Shown here piece after piece: positions 46,375 through 59,589 of a DNA stretch of 64,000 nucleotides. The stretch lies in NCBI GenBank assembly GCA_036250195.1, contig JAVHZZ010000072.1:62001-126000 (forward strand), written 5' to 3'. Position 1 is the first letter of the stretch, and every line of letters begins with the position of its first letter. Position numbers and translations under genes: made by a program. The notes beneath the pieces are model-generated. The model did not search any database. It was not told the DNA's origin and saw nothing but the letters and a program-made list of their open reading frames with translations. This stretch comes from Mixophyes australis (lineage: Eukaryota > Chordata > Amphibia > Anura > Limnodynastidae).

Positions 46375-49300
46375 GATTCAATTCATGATACATGATTCAT
46401 GATTTATGATTCGATTCATTATTCATGATTCATGATTCATGATTAAATTCATGATTCATGATTCAATTCATGATTCATGATTCATTATTCATGATTCATG
46501 ATTCGTGATTCAATTCATGATTCATGATTCATGATTCAATTCATGATTCATGATTCATGATTCATGATTCATGATTCGATTCATGATTCATGATTCATGA
46601 TTCAATTCATGATTCATGATTCAAGATTCATGATTCATGATTCGATTCATGATTCATGATTCAATTCATGATTAATGATTCATGATTCAATTCATGATTC
46701 ATGATTCAATTCATGATTCAATTCATGATTCATGATTCGATTCATGATTCTTGATTAATGATTCGATTCATGATTAATGATTCATGATTCAATTCATGAT
46801 TCATGATTCAATTCATGATTCATGATTCATGATTCGATTCATGATTCTTGATTCATGATTCATGATTCAATTCATGATTCATGATTCATGATTCAATTCA
46901 TGATTCATGATTCATGATTCAATTCATGATTCATGATTCATGATTCAATTCATGATTCATGATTCATGATTCAATTTATGATTCATGATTCATGATTCAT
47001 GATTCATGATTGATGAATTCAATTCATGATTCATGATTCATGATTTATGATTCAATTCATGATTCAATTCATGATTTATGATTCAATTCATGATTCATGA
47101 TTCATGATTCAATTCATGATTCAATTTATGATTCATGATTCATGATTCATAATTTAATTCATGATTCAATTTATGATTCATGATTCAATTCATGATTCAA
47201 TTCATGATTCATGATTCATGATTCAATTCATGATTCATGATTCAATTCATGATTCATGATTCAATTCATGATTCATGATTCAATTCATGATTCAAGATGC
47301 ATGATTCAATTCATGATTCATGATTCAATTCATGATTCGAATCCTGATTCAATTCATGATTCGAATCCTGATTCAATTCATGATTCATGATTCATGATTC
47401 ATGATTCAATTCATGATTCAATTCATGATTCATGATACATGATTCATGATTTATGATTTGATTCATTATTCATGATTCATGATTCAATTCATGATTCATG
47501 ATACATGATTCATGATTCAATTCATGATTCATGATTCATGATTCATGATTCATGATTCGTGATTCAATTCATGATTCATGATTCATGATTCAATTCATGA
47601 TTCATGATTCATGATTCCTGATTCATGATTCGATTCATGATTCATGATTCATGATTCAATTCATGATTCATGATTCAAGATTCATGATTCATGATTCGAT
47701 TCATGATTCATGATTCAATTCATGATTAATGATTCATGATTTATGATTCAATTCATGATTCAATTCATGATTCATGATTCAATTCATGATTCATGATTCA
47801 ATTCATGATTCATGATTTAATTCATGATTCATGATTCATGATTCAATTCATGATTCAATTCATGATTCATGATTCATGATTCAATTTATGATTCATGATT
47901 CATGATTCATGATTCAATTCACGATTCAATTCATGATTCATGATTGATGAATTCAATTCATGATTCATGATTCGTGATTTATGATTCAATTCATGATTCA
48001 ATTCATGATTCATGATTCAATTCATGATTCATGATTCAATTCATGATTCATGATTCAATTCATGATTCATGATTCAATTCATGATTCAATTTATGATTCA
48101 TGATTCAATTCATGATTCAATTCATGATTCATGATTCAATTTATGATTCATGATTAAATTCATGATTCATGATTCGATTCATGATTCAAGATGCATGATT
48201 CAATTCATGATTGATGATTCAATTCATGATTGATGATTCAATTCATGATTCATAATTCATGATTCATGATTCAATTCATGATTCATGATTCAATTCATGA
48301 TTCGAATCCTGATTCAATTCATGATTCGAATCCTGATTCAATTCATGATTCATGATTCATGATTGAATTCATGATTCATGATTGAATTCATGATTCATGA
48401 TTCATGATTCATGGGTCAATTCATGATTCATGAGTCATCATTCAATTTATGATATATGATTCATGATTCATGATTCGATTCATGATTCATGATTCATGAT
48501 TCAATTTATGATTCATGATTCGTTTCATGATTCTTGACTCATGATTCATGATTCGATTCATGATTCATGATTCATGATTCAATTCATGATTCATGATTCA
48601 TGATTCATGATTCATGATTCAATTCATGATTCAATTTATGATTCATGATTCATGATTCATAATTTAATTCATGATTCAATTTATGATTCATGATTCAAAT
48701 CATAATTCAATTCATGATTCATGATTCAAGATTCAATTCATGATTCATGATTCAATTCATGATTCATGATTAAATTCATGATTCATGATTCGATTCATGA
48801 TTCATGATGCATGATTCAATTCATGATTCATGATTCATGATTCAATTCATGATTCAAGATTCAATTCGTGATTCATAATTCATGATTCATGATTCAATTC
48901 ATGATTCGAATCCTGATTTAATTCATGATTCGAATCCTGATTCAATTTATGATTCATGATTCATGATTCAATTCATGATTCATGATTCATGATTCAATTC
49001 ATGATTCATGATTCAATTCATGATTCATGATTCATGATTCGATTCATGATTCTTGATTCATGATTCATGATTCAATTCATGATTCATGATTCATGATTCA
49101 ATTCATGATTCATGATTCATGATTCATGATTCAATTCATGATTCATGATTCATGATTCAATTCATGATTCATGATTCATGATTCAATTCATGATTCATGA
49201 TTCATGATTCATGATTCAATTCATGATTCATGATTCATGATTCGATTCATGATTCATGATTCAATTCATGATTCATGATTCAATTCATTATTCATGATTC

Positions 49301-50941
49301 GATTCATGATTCATGATTCAATTCATGATTCATGATTCCATTCATGATTCACGATTCATGATTCAATTCATGATTCAATTCATGATTCATGATTCATGAT
49401 TCAATTTATGATTCATGATTCATGATTCATGATTCAATTCATGATTCAATTCATGATTCATGATTGATGAATTCAATTCATGATTCATGATTTATGATTC
49501 AATTCATGATTCAATTCATGATTCATGATTCAATTCATGATTCATGATTCAATTCATGATTCATGATTTTATTCATGATTCATGATTCATGATTTATGAT
49601 TCCATTCATGATTCATGATTCATGATTCAATTTATGATTCATGATTCATGATTCATGATTCAATTCATGATTCAATTCATGATTCATGATTGATGAATTC
49701 AATTCATGATTCATGATTCATGATTCATGATTCAATTCATGATTCAATTCATGATTCATGATTCAATTCATGATTCATGATTTAATTCATGATTCATGAT
49801 TCAATTCATGATTCATGATTCATGATTCAATTCATGATTCAATTTATGATTCATGATTCATGATTCATAATTTAATTCATGATTCAATTTATGATTCATG
49901 ATTTAATTCATGATTCAATTCATGATTCATGATTCATGATTAAATTCATGATTCATGATTCAATTCATGATTCATGATTAAATTCATGATTCATGATTCG
50001 ATTCATGATTCATGATGCATGATTCAATTCATGATTCATGATTCAATTCATGATTCATGATTCAATTCATGATTCATAATTCATGATTCATGATTCAATT
50101 CATGATTCATGATTCAATTCATGATTCGAATCCTGATTCAATTCATGATTCGAATCCTGATTTAATTCATGATTCGAATCCTGATTCAATTCATGATTCA
50201 TGATTCATGATTCAATTCATGATTCATGATTCATGATTCAATTCATGATTCATGATTCATGATTCATGATTCATGGGTCAATTCATGATTCATGATTCAT
50301 GATTCAATTTATGATTCATGATTCATGATTCATGATTCATGATTCGATTCATGATTCATGATTCATGATTCAATTTATGATTCATGATTCATGATACAAT
50401 TCATGATTCATGATTCATGATTCATGATTTATGATTCAATTCATAATTCATGATTAATGATTCATGATTCAATTCATGATTTATGATTCATTATTCATGA
50501 TTCATGATTCAATTCATGATTCATGATGCATGATTCAATTCATGATTCATGATTCGATTCATGATTCATGATTCAATTCATGATTCATAATTCATGATTC
50601 TTGATTCAATTCATGATTCATGATTCAATTCATGATTCGAATCCTGATTTAATTCATGATTCGAATCCTGATTCAATTCATGATTCATGATTCAATTCAT
50701 GATTCATGATTCAATTCATGATTCATGATTCATGAGTCAATTCATGATTCATGATTCATGATTCAATTTATGATTCATGATTCATGATTCATGATTCATG
50801 ATTCGATTCATGATTCATGATTCAATTTATGATTCATGATTCATGATTCAATTCATGATTCATGATTCATGATTCGTTTCATGATTCTTGATTCATGATT
50901 CATGATTCGATTCATTATTCATGATTCATGATTCAATTCAT
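46375..50941. repeat. Mixed satellite block with ATGGGTC variants
   Basis: This is array sequence assembled from short pieces of the units to its left. It includes GATACATGATTC words near 46387 and 47436, a GATTGATGAATTC to ATGCATG to TTCGAATCC series near 47.0-47.4 kb and again near 47.9-48.35, 49.46 and 49.69 kb, and ATGGGTC at 48411 and 50273. Three successive TTCGAATCC words lie near 50126-50180. Spacing is irregular and no long tandem copy was recognised. Isolated rare words (TTGACTCATG near 48535, GAGTCATCATTC near 48430, CCATTC near 49335 and 49602) suggest older, less homogenised sequence. No gene or other element is seen. Confidence 0.75.
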
Positions 50942-53241
50942 GATTTATGATTCATGATTCATGATTCATGATTCATGATTCAATTCATGATTCATGATTC
51001 ATGATTCATGATTCAATTCATAATTCATGATTAATGATTCATGATTCAATTCATGATTTATGATTCATGATTCATGATTCATGATTCATGATTCAATTCA
51101 TGATTCATGATTTAATTTATAATTCATGATTCAATTCATGATTCAATTAATGAATCATGATTCATGATTCAATTCATGATTCATGATTCATGGTTCAATT
51201 TATGATTCATGATTCATGATTCATGATTCAATTCATGATTCAATTTATGATTCTGGATTTAATTCATGATTCATGATTCATGATTCATGATTCAATTCAT
51301 GATTCATGATTCATGATTAAATTCATGATTCATGATTCTTGATTCATGATTCATTTCATGATTCATGATTCGATTCTTGATTCTTGATTCATGATTCGAT
51401 TCATAAATCATGATTCATGATTCAATTCATGATTCATGATTCATGAATCATGATTCAATTCATAATTCATGATTCATAATTCATGATTCAATTCATGATT
51501 CATGATTCATGAATCATGATTCAATTCATAATTAATGATTCATAATTCATGATTCAATTCATGATTCATGATTCATGATTCATGATTCAATTCATGATTC
51601 AAGATTCATGATTCGATTCATGATTCATGATTCAATTAATGTTTCGATTCATGATTTAATTCATGATTCATGATTCGATTCATGATTCATGATTCAATTC
51701 ATGATTCATAATTCATGATTTATGATTCGATTAATGATTCATGATTCAATTCATGATTCATGATTCATGTTTCATTTCATGATTCATGATTCATGATTCA
51801 ATTCATGATTCATGATTCATGATTCAATTCATGATTCATGATTCATGATTCAATTCATGATTCATGATTCATGATTCAATTTATTATTCATGATTCATGA
51901 TTTAATTCATGATTCAATTCATGATTCATGATTCAATTTATTATTCATGATTCATGATTTATAATTCAATTCATGATTCATGATTCAATTCATGATTCGA
52001 ATCCTGATTCAATTTATGATTCATGATTTGATTTATGATTCATGATTCATGATTCAATTCATGATTCATGATTCAATTCATGATTTATGATTCATGATTC
52101 ATGATTCATGATTTGATTCATGATTCAATTCATGATTCATGATTCGATTCATGATTTTCGATTCATGATTCATGATTCGATTCATGATTCATGATTCATG
52201 ATTCACTTCATGATTCAATTCATGATTCATGATTCAATTCATGATTCAATTCATGATTCAATTCATGATTCATGATTCAATTCATGATTCATGATTCATG
52301 ATTCAATTTATGATTCATGATTCAATTCATGATTCATAATTCACAATTCAATTCATGATTCATGATTCATGATTCAATTCATGATTCAATTTATGATTCA
52401 TGATTCATGATTTAATTCATGATTCAATTCATGATTCATGATTCAATTCATGATTCAATTCATTATTCATGATTCATGATTCAATTCATGATTCATGATT
52501 CAATGCATGATTCATGATTCAATTCATGATTCATGATTCCATTCATTTTTCATGATTCATGATTCAATTCATGATTCATGATTCAATTCATGATTCATGA
52601 TTCATGATTCATGATTCATGATTCATGATTCATGATTCAATTCATGATTCAATTCATGATTCATAATTCATGATTCATGATTCAATTCATGATTCATGAT
52701 TCAATTCATGTTTCGAATCCTGATTCAATTCATGATTCATGATTCAACTCATGATTCATGATTCATGATTCAATTCATGATTCATGATTCGATTCATGAT
52801 TCATGATTCATGATTTATGATTCAATTCATGATTCATGATTCATGATTCAATTTATGATTCATGATTCATGATTCAATTCATGATTCAATTCATGATTCA
52901 TGATTGATGAATTCAATTCATGATTCATGATTCATGATTTATGATTCAATTCATGATTCAATTCATGATTCATGATTTATTTCATGATTCATGATTCATG
53001 ATTCAATTCATGATTCATGATTCATGATTTAATTCATGATTCAATTTATGATTCATGATTCATGATTCATAATTTAATTCATGATTCAATTTATGATTCA
53101 TGATTCAATTCATGATTCATGATTCATGATTCAATTCATGATTCATGATTCAATTCATGATTCATGATTAAATTCATGATTCATGATTTAATTTATAATT
53201 CATGATTTAATTCATGATTCATGATTCATGATTCAATTCAT
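50942..53241. repeat. Family B higher-order unit, copy 1 (2300 bp)
   Basis: This is the first of five copies of a second higher-order family. Words diagnostic of family B are TTAATTTATAATTC (51111), ATGGTTC (51190), TTCTGGATTT (CTGG at 51253), TTCATAAATCATG (about 51402), GAATCATG palindromes, AATTTATTATTC doublets, GATTTTCGATTC (about 52153), CACTTC (about 52204), CACAATTC, AATGCATG and GTTTCGAATCC (52710). Matching words in copy 2 lie 2300 bp downstream at the left end (GATTTATG 50942/53242, TTTAATTTA 51111/53411, ATGGTT 51190/53490, CTGG 51253/53553). This copy lacks the GTATTAATTC word and CCTTTTTATG, but has a GATTGATGAATTC phrase (52902). Confidence 0.85.
51434..51453. other. 20-base perfect palindrome created by one T-to-A change
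   Basis: Where a heptamer reads GAATCATG instead of GATTCATG, the palindromic core TCATGA gains symmetrical flanks. At this site the result is TCATGATTCATGAATCATGA, identical to its own reverse complement. The same word recurs in family B copies 2, 3 and 5 (near 53.73, 56.26 and 62.74 kb). A shorter version (GATTCATGAATC, 12 bases) recurs in the 5157 bp family, for example at ATGAATC 18155, 23312, 31781 and 33309. It is one substitution, not an inverted array segment. Confidence 0.88.
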
Positions 53242-55965
53242 GATTTATGATTCATGATTCATGATTCATGATTCATGATTCAATTCATGATTCATGATTC
53301 ATGATTCATGATTTAATTCATAATTCATGATTAATGATTCATGATTCAATTCATGATTTATGATTCATGATTCATGATTCATGATTCATGATTCAATTCA
53401 TGATTCATGATTTAATTTATAATTCATGATTCAATTCATGATTCAATTCATGAATCATGATTCATGATTCAATTCATGATTCATGATTCATGGTTCAATT
53501 TATGATTCATGATTCATGATTCATGATTCAATTCATGATTCAATTTATGATTCTGGATTTAATTCATGATTCATGATTCATGATTCATGATTCATGATTC
53601 AATTCATGATTCATGATTCATGATTTATGATTCATTTCATGATTCATGATTCGATTCTTGATTCTTGATTCATGATTCGATTCATAAATCATGATTCATG
53701 ATTCAATTCATGATTCATGATTCATGAATCATGATTCAATTCATAATTCATGATTCATAATTCATGATTCAATTCATGATTCATGATTCATGAATTATGA
53801 TTCAATTCATAATTCATGATTCATAATTCATGATTCAATTCATGATTCAAGATTCATGATTCGATTCATGATTCATGATTCAATTCATGTTTCGATTCAT
53901 GATTTAATTCATGATTCATGATTCGATTCATGATTCATGATTCAATTCATGATTCATAATTCATGATTTATGATTCGATTAATGATTCATGATTCAATTC
54001 ATGATTCATGATTCATGTTTCATTTCATGATTCATGATTCATGATTCAATTCATGATTCATGATTCATGATTCAATTCATGATTCATGATTCATGATTCA
54101 ATTCATGATTCATGATTCATGATTCAATTTATTATTCATGATTCATGATTTAATTCATGATTCAATTCATGATTCATGATTCAATTTATTATTCATGATT
54201 CATGATTTATAATTCAATTCATGATTCATGATTCATGGTTCAATTCATGATTCATGATTCGATTCATGATTCAATTCATGATTCATAAATCATGATTCAT
54301 GATTCATGATTCGATTCATGATTCAATTCATGATTCATAAATCATGATTCATGATTCATGATTCAATTCCTGATTCATGATTCAATTCATGATTAATAAT
54401 TTATGATTCATGATTCAATTCATGATTCATGATTCAAGATTCATGATTCATGATTCAATTCATGATTCATGATTCAATTCATGATTCGAATCCTGATTCA
54501 ATTTATGATTCATGATTTGATTTATGATTCATGATTCATGATTCAATTCATGATTCATGATTCAATTCATGATTCATGATTCATGATTCATGATTCATGA
54601 TTTGATTTATGATTCATGATTCATGATTCATGTATTAATTCATGATTCATGATTCATGATTCAATTCATGATTCATGATTCGATTCATGATTTTCGATTC
54701 ATGATTCATGATTCGATTCATGATTCATGATTCATGATTCACTTCATGATTCAATTCATGATTCATGATTCAATTCATGATTCAATTCATGATTCATGAT
54801 TCAATTCATGATTCATGATTCAATTCATGATTCATGATTCATGATTCAATTTATGATTCATGATTCAATTCATGATTCATAATTCACAATTCAATTCATG
54901 ATTCATGATTCAATTCATGATTCAATTTATGATTCATGATTCATGATTTAATTCATGATTCAATTCATGATTCATGATTCAATTCATGATTCATGATTTA
55001 ATTCATGATTCATGATTCAATTCATGATTCATGATTCAATGCATGATTCATGATTCAATTCATGATTCATGATTCAATTCATGATTCATGATTCATGATT
55101 CATGATTCATGATTCATGATTCATGATTCAATTCATGATTCAATTTATGATTCATAATTCATGATTTATGATTCAATTCATGATTCATGATTCAATTCAT
55201 GTTTCGAATCCTGATTCAATTCATGATTCATGATTCAACTCATGTTTCATGATTCATGATTCAATTCATGATTCATGATTCATGATTCATGATTCGATTC
55301 ATGATTCATGATTCATGATTCATGATTCAATTCATGATTCATGATTCATGATTCAAGATTCCTTTTTATGATTCTTGATTCATGATTCATGATTCGATTC
55401 ATGATTCTTGATTCATGATTCAATTCATGATTCATGATTCATAATTCATGATTCAATTCATGATTCATGATTCATGATTCATGATTCATGATTATATTCA
55501 TGATTCATGATTCATGATTCATGATTCAATTCATAATTCATGATTCATGATTCATGATTCAATTCATGATTTATGATTCATGATTCAATTCATAATTCGT
55601 GATTCATGATTCATGATTCAATTCATGATTCATGATTCGATTCATGATTCATGATTCATGATTTATGATTCAATTCATGATTCAATTCATGATTCATGAT
55701 TCATGATTCAATTTATGATTCATGATTCATGATTCAATTCATGATTCATGATTCATGATTTAATTCATGATTCAATTTATGATTCATGATTCATGATTCA
55801 TAATTTAATTCATGATTCAATTTATGATTCATTATTCAATTCATGATTCATGATTCAATTCATGATTCATGATTCAATTCATGATTCATGATTAAATTCA
55901 TGATTCATGATTTAATTTATAATTCATGATTTAATTCATGATTCATGATTCATGATTCAATTCAT
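53242..55965. repeat. Family B higher-order unit, copy 2 (2724 bp)
   Basis: The landmarks are GATTTATG 53242, TTTAATTTA 53411, CTGG 53553, a doublet of CATAAATCATG near 54286 and 54337, GTATTAATTC 54632, GATTTTCG near 54692, GTTTCGAATCC 55201, CCTTTTTATG 55361 and ATTATATTC 55491. Relative to copy 1 it has gained the CATAAATCATG doublet, the GTATTAATTC segment and CCTTTTTATG, and it lacks GATTGATGAATTC. The ATTATATTC word is shared only with copy 4 (61775), so copies 2 and 4 are a pair. Confidence 0.85.
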
Positions 55966-57213
55966 GATTTATGATTCATAATTCATGATTCATGATTCAT
56001 GATTCAATTCATGATTCATGATTCATGATTCATGATTCAATTCATGATTCAATTTATGATTCTGGATTTAATTCATGATTCATGATTCATGATTCATGAT
56101 TCATGATTCAATTCATGATTCATGATTCATGATTAAATTCATGATTCATGATTCATGATTCATGATTCATTTCATGATGCATGATTCGATTCTTGATTCT
56201 TGATTCATGATTCGATTCATAAATCATGATTCATGATTCAATTCATGATTCATGATTCATGAATCATGATTCAATTCATAATTCATGATTCATAATTCAT
56301 GATTCAATTCATGATTCATGAATTATGATTCAATTCATAATTCATGATTCATAATTCATGATTCAATTCATGATTCATGATTCATGATTCATGATTCAAT
56401 TCATGATTCAAGATTCATGATTCGATTCATGATTCATGATTCAATTCATGTTTCGATTCATGATTTAATTCATGATTCATGATTCGATTCATGATTCATG
56501 ATTCAATTCATGATTCATAATTCATGATTTATGATTCGATTAATGATTCATGATTCAATTCATGATTCATGATTCATGTTTCATTTCATGATTCATGATT
56601 CATGATTCAATTCATGATTCATGATTCATGATTCAATTCATGATTCATGATTCATGATTCAATTCATGATTCATGATTCATGATTCAATTTATTATTTAT
56701 GATTCATGATTTAATTCATGATTCAATTCATGATTCATGATTCAATTTATTATTCATGATTCATGATTTATAATTCAATTCATGATTCATGATTCATGGT
56801 TCAATTCATGATTCATGATTCGATTCATGATTCAATTCATGATTCATAAATCATGATTCATGATTCATGATTCGATTCATGATTCAATTCATGATTCATA
56901 AATCATGATTCATGATTCATGATTCATGATTCAATTCCTGATTCATGATTCAATTCATGATTAATAATTTATGATTCATGATTCAATTCATGATTCATGA
57001 TTCAAGATTCATGATTCATGATTGAATTCATGATTCATGATTCAATTCATGATTCGAATCCTGATTCAATTTATGATTCATGATTTGATTTATGATTCAT
57101 GATTCATGATTCAATTCATGATTCATGATTCAATTCATGATTCATGAATCATGATTCATGATTCATGATTCATGATTCATGATTTGATTTATGATTCATG
57201 ATTCATGATTCAT

Positions 57214-57355
57214 GTATTAATTCATGATTCATGATTCATGATTCAATTCATGATTCATGATTCGATTCATGATTTTCGATTCATGTATTAATTCATGATT
57301 CATGATTCATGATTCAATTCATGATTCATGATTCGATTCATGATTTTCGATTCAT
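57214..57355. repeat. 71 bp local tandem duplication
   Basis: The segment starting GTATTAATTC and ending after GATTTTCGATTCAT is read twice, at 57214-57284 and 57285-57355, with no difference seen. The other family B copies (54632, 60942, 63635) have it once. The downstream offset to copy 4 is 3657 (57285/60942, 57861/61518), which makes the first repeat unit the extra one. Confidence 0.9.
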
Positions 57356-58080
57356 GATTCATGATTCGATTCATGATTCATGATTCATGATTCACTTCAT
57401 GATTCAATTCATGATTCATGATTCAATTCATGATTCAATTCATGATTCATGATTCAATTCATGATTCATGATTCAATTCATGATTCATGATTCAATTTAT
57501 GATTCATGATTCAATTCATGATTCATAATTCACAATTCAATTCATGATTCATGATTCATGATTCAATTCATGATTCAATTTATGATTCATGATTCATGAT
57601 TTAATTCATGATTCAATTCATGATTCATGATTCAATTCATGATTCAATTCATTATTCATGATTCATGATTCAATTCATGATTCATGATTCAATGCATGAT
57701 TCATGATTCAATTCATGATTCATGATTCAATTCATTTTTCATGATTCATGATTCAATTCATGATTCATGATTCAATTCATGATTCATGATTCATGATTCA
57801 TGATTCATGATTCATGATTCATGATTTATGATTCAATTCATGATTCATGATTCAATTCATGTTTCGAATCCTGATTCAATTCATGATTCATGATTCAACT
57901 CATGATTCATGATTCATGATTCAATTCATGATTCATGATTCATGATTCATGATTCATGATTCGATTCATGATTCATGATTCATGATTCAATTCATGATTC
58001 ATGATTCATGATTCAAGATTCCTTTTTATGATTCTTGATTCATGATTCATGATTCGATTCATGATTCTTGATTCATGATT

Positions 58081-59589
58081 CAATTCATGATTCATGATTC
58101 ATAATTCATGATTCATGATTCAATTCATGATTCATGATTCATGATTCATGATTCATGATTCAATTCATAATTCATGATTCATGATTCATGATTCAATTCA
58201 TGATTTATGATTCATGATTCAATTCATAATTCGTGATTCATGATTCATGATTCAATTCATGATTCATGATTCGATTCATGATTCATGATTCATGATTTAT
58301 GATTCAATTAATGATTCCATTCATGATTCATGATTCATGATTCAATTTATGATTCATGATTCATGATTCAATTCATGATTCAATTCATGATTCATGATTG
58401 ATGAATTCAATTCATGATTCATGATTCATGATTTATGATTCAATTCATGATTCAATTCATGATTCATGATTTATTTCATGATTCATGATTCATGATTCAA
58501 TTCATGATTCATGATCCATGATTTAATTCATGATTCAATTTATGATTCATGATTCATGATTCATAATTTAATTCATGATTCAATTTATGATTCATGATTC
58601 AATTCATGATTCAATTCATGATTCATGATTCATGATTCAATTCATGATTCATGATTCTATTCATGATTCATGATTAAATTCATGATTCATGATTCGATTC
58701 ATGATTCATGATGCATGATTCAATTCATGATTCATGATTCATGATTAAATTCATGATTCATGATTCAATTCATGATTTATAATTCATGATTCATGATTCA
58801 ATTCATGATTCATGATTCAATTCATGATTCGAATCCTGATTCAATTCATGATTCGAATCCTGATTCAATTCATGATTCGAATCCTGATTCAATTCATGAT
58901 TCATGATTCATGATTCAATTCATGATTCATGATTCATGATTCAATTCATGATTCATGATTCATAATTCATGATTCATGATTCAATTCATGATTCATGATT
59001 CATGATTCATGATTCAATTCATAATTCATGATTCATGATTCATGATTCAATTCATGATTTATGATTCATGATTTAATTCATAATTCGTGATTCATGATTC
59101 ATGATTCAATTCATGATTCATGATTCGATTCATGATTCATGATTCATGATTTATGATTCAATTCATGATTCAATTCATGATTCATGATTCATAAATCAAT
59201 TTATGATTCATGATTCATGATTCAATTCATGATTCAATTCATGATTCATGATTGATGAATTCAATTCATGATTCATGATTCATGATTTATGATTCAATTC
59301 ATGATTCAATTCATGATTCATGATTTATTTCATGATTCATGATTCATGATTCAATTCATGATTCATGATTCATGATTTAATTCATGATTCAATTTATGAT
59401 TCATGATTCATGATTCATAATTTAATTCATGATTCAATTTATGATTCATGATTCAATTCATGATTCATGATTCATGATTCAATTCATGATTCATGATTCA
59501 ATTCATGATTCATGATTAAATTCATGATTCATGATTTAATTTATAATTCATGATTTAATTCATGATTCATGATTCATGATTCAATTCAT
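58081..59589. repeat. 854-861 bp tandem duplication inside family B copy 3
   Basis: Words repeat with an 854 bp offset: AATTCATAATTCGTG 58221/59075, GATTGATGAA 58396/59250, CATAATTTA 58562/59416. At the left the offset is 861 (CATAATT 58100/58961), one heptamer more. The first unit holds an ATGCATG word (about 58711) and three successive TTCGAATCC words (58831-58880), which the second, partial unit does not show before it passes into copy 4. This explains most of the extra length of copy 3. Confidence 0.83.

Larger units (their letters stand above)
446..59262. other. Landmark phrase GATTGATGAATTC, dispersed copies
   Basis: GATTGATGAATTC followed by AATTC, heptamers and a TTTATG word is seen at 446, 1942, 2161, 2766, 2999, 4864, 5152, 6929, 8354, 8632, 10064, 11386, 11612, 13589 and 13815, and onward through every major block to 58396 and 59250. 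It brings GAATTC and the 8-base palindrome TGAATTCA, which canonical words lack. Pairs about 220-290 bp apart are frequent (1942/2161, 2766/2999, 4864/5152, 8354/8632, 11386/11612, 13589/13815). Within family B it occurs only in copies 1 and 3. Confidence 0.85.
55966..59589. repeat. Family B higher-order unit, copy 3 (3624 bp)
   Basis: The landmarks are CTGG 56062, the CATAAATCATG doublet near 56846 and 56898, GTATTAATTC 57214 and again 57285, GTTTCGAATCC 57861, CCTTTTTATG 58021 and GATTGATGAATTC 58396 and 59250. From 54632 or 55201 in copy 2 the offset is about 2653-2660. The left end is shortened: GATTTATG to CTGG spans 96 bp instead of about 310. The copy is longer overall because of an internal 854-861 bp tandem duplication, and it carries a private 71 bp duplication at GTATTAATTC. 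Confidence 0.85.

Noticed and set aside
51421..51470. Inverted segment of the array (GAATCAT words)
   Set aside because: Only one heptamer reads as its reverse complement, and this is explained by a single T-to-A change. The words on both sides keep the normal direction.
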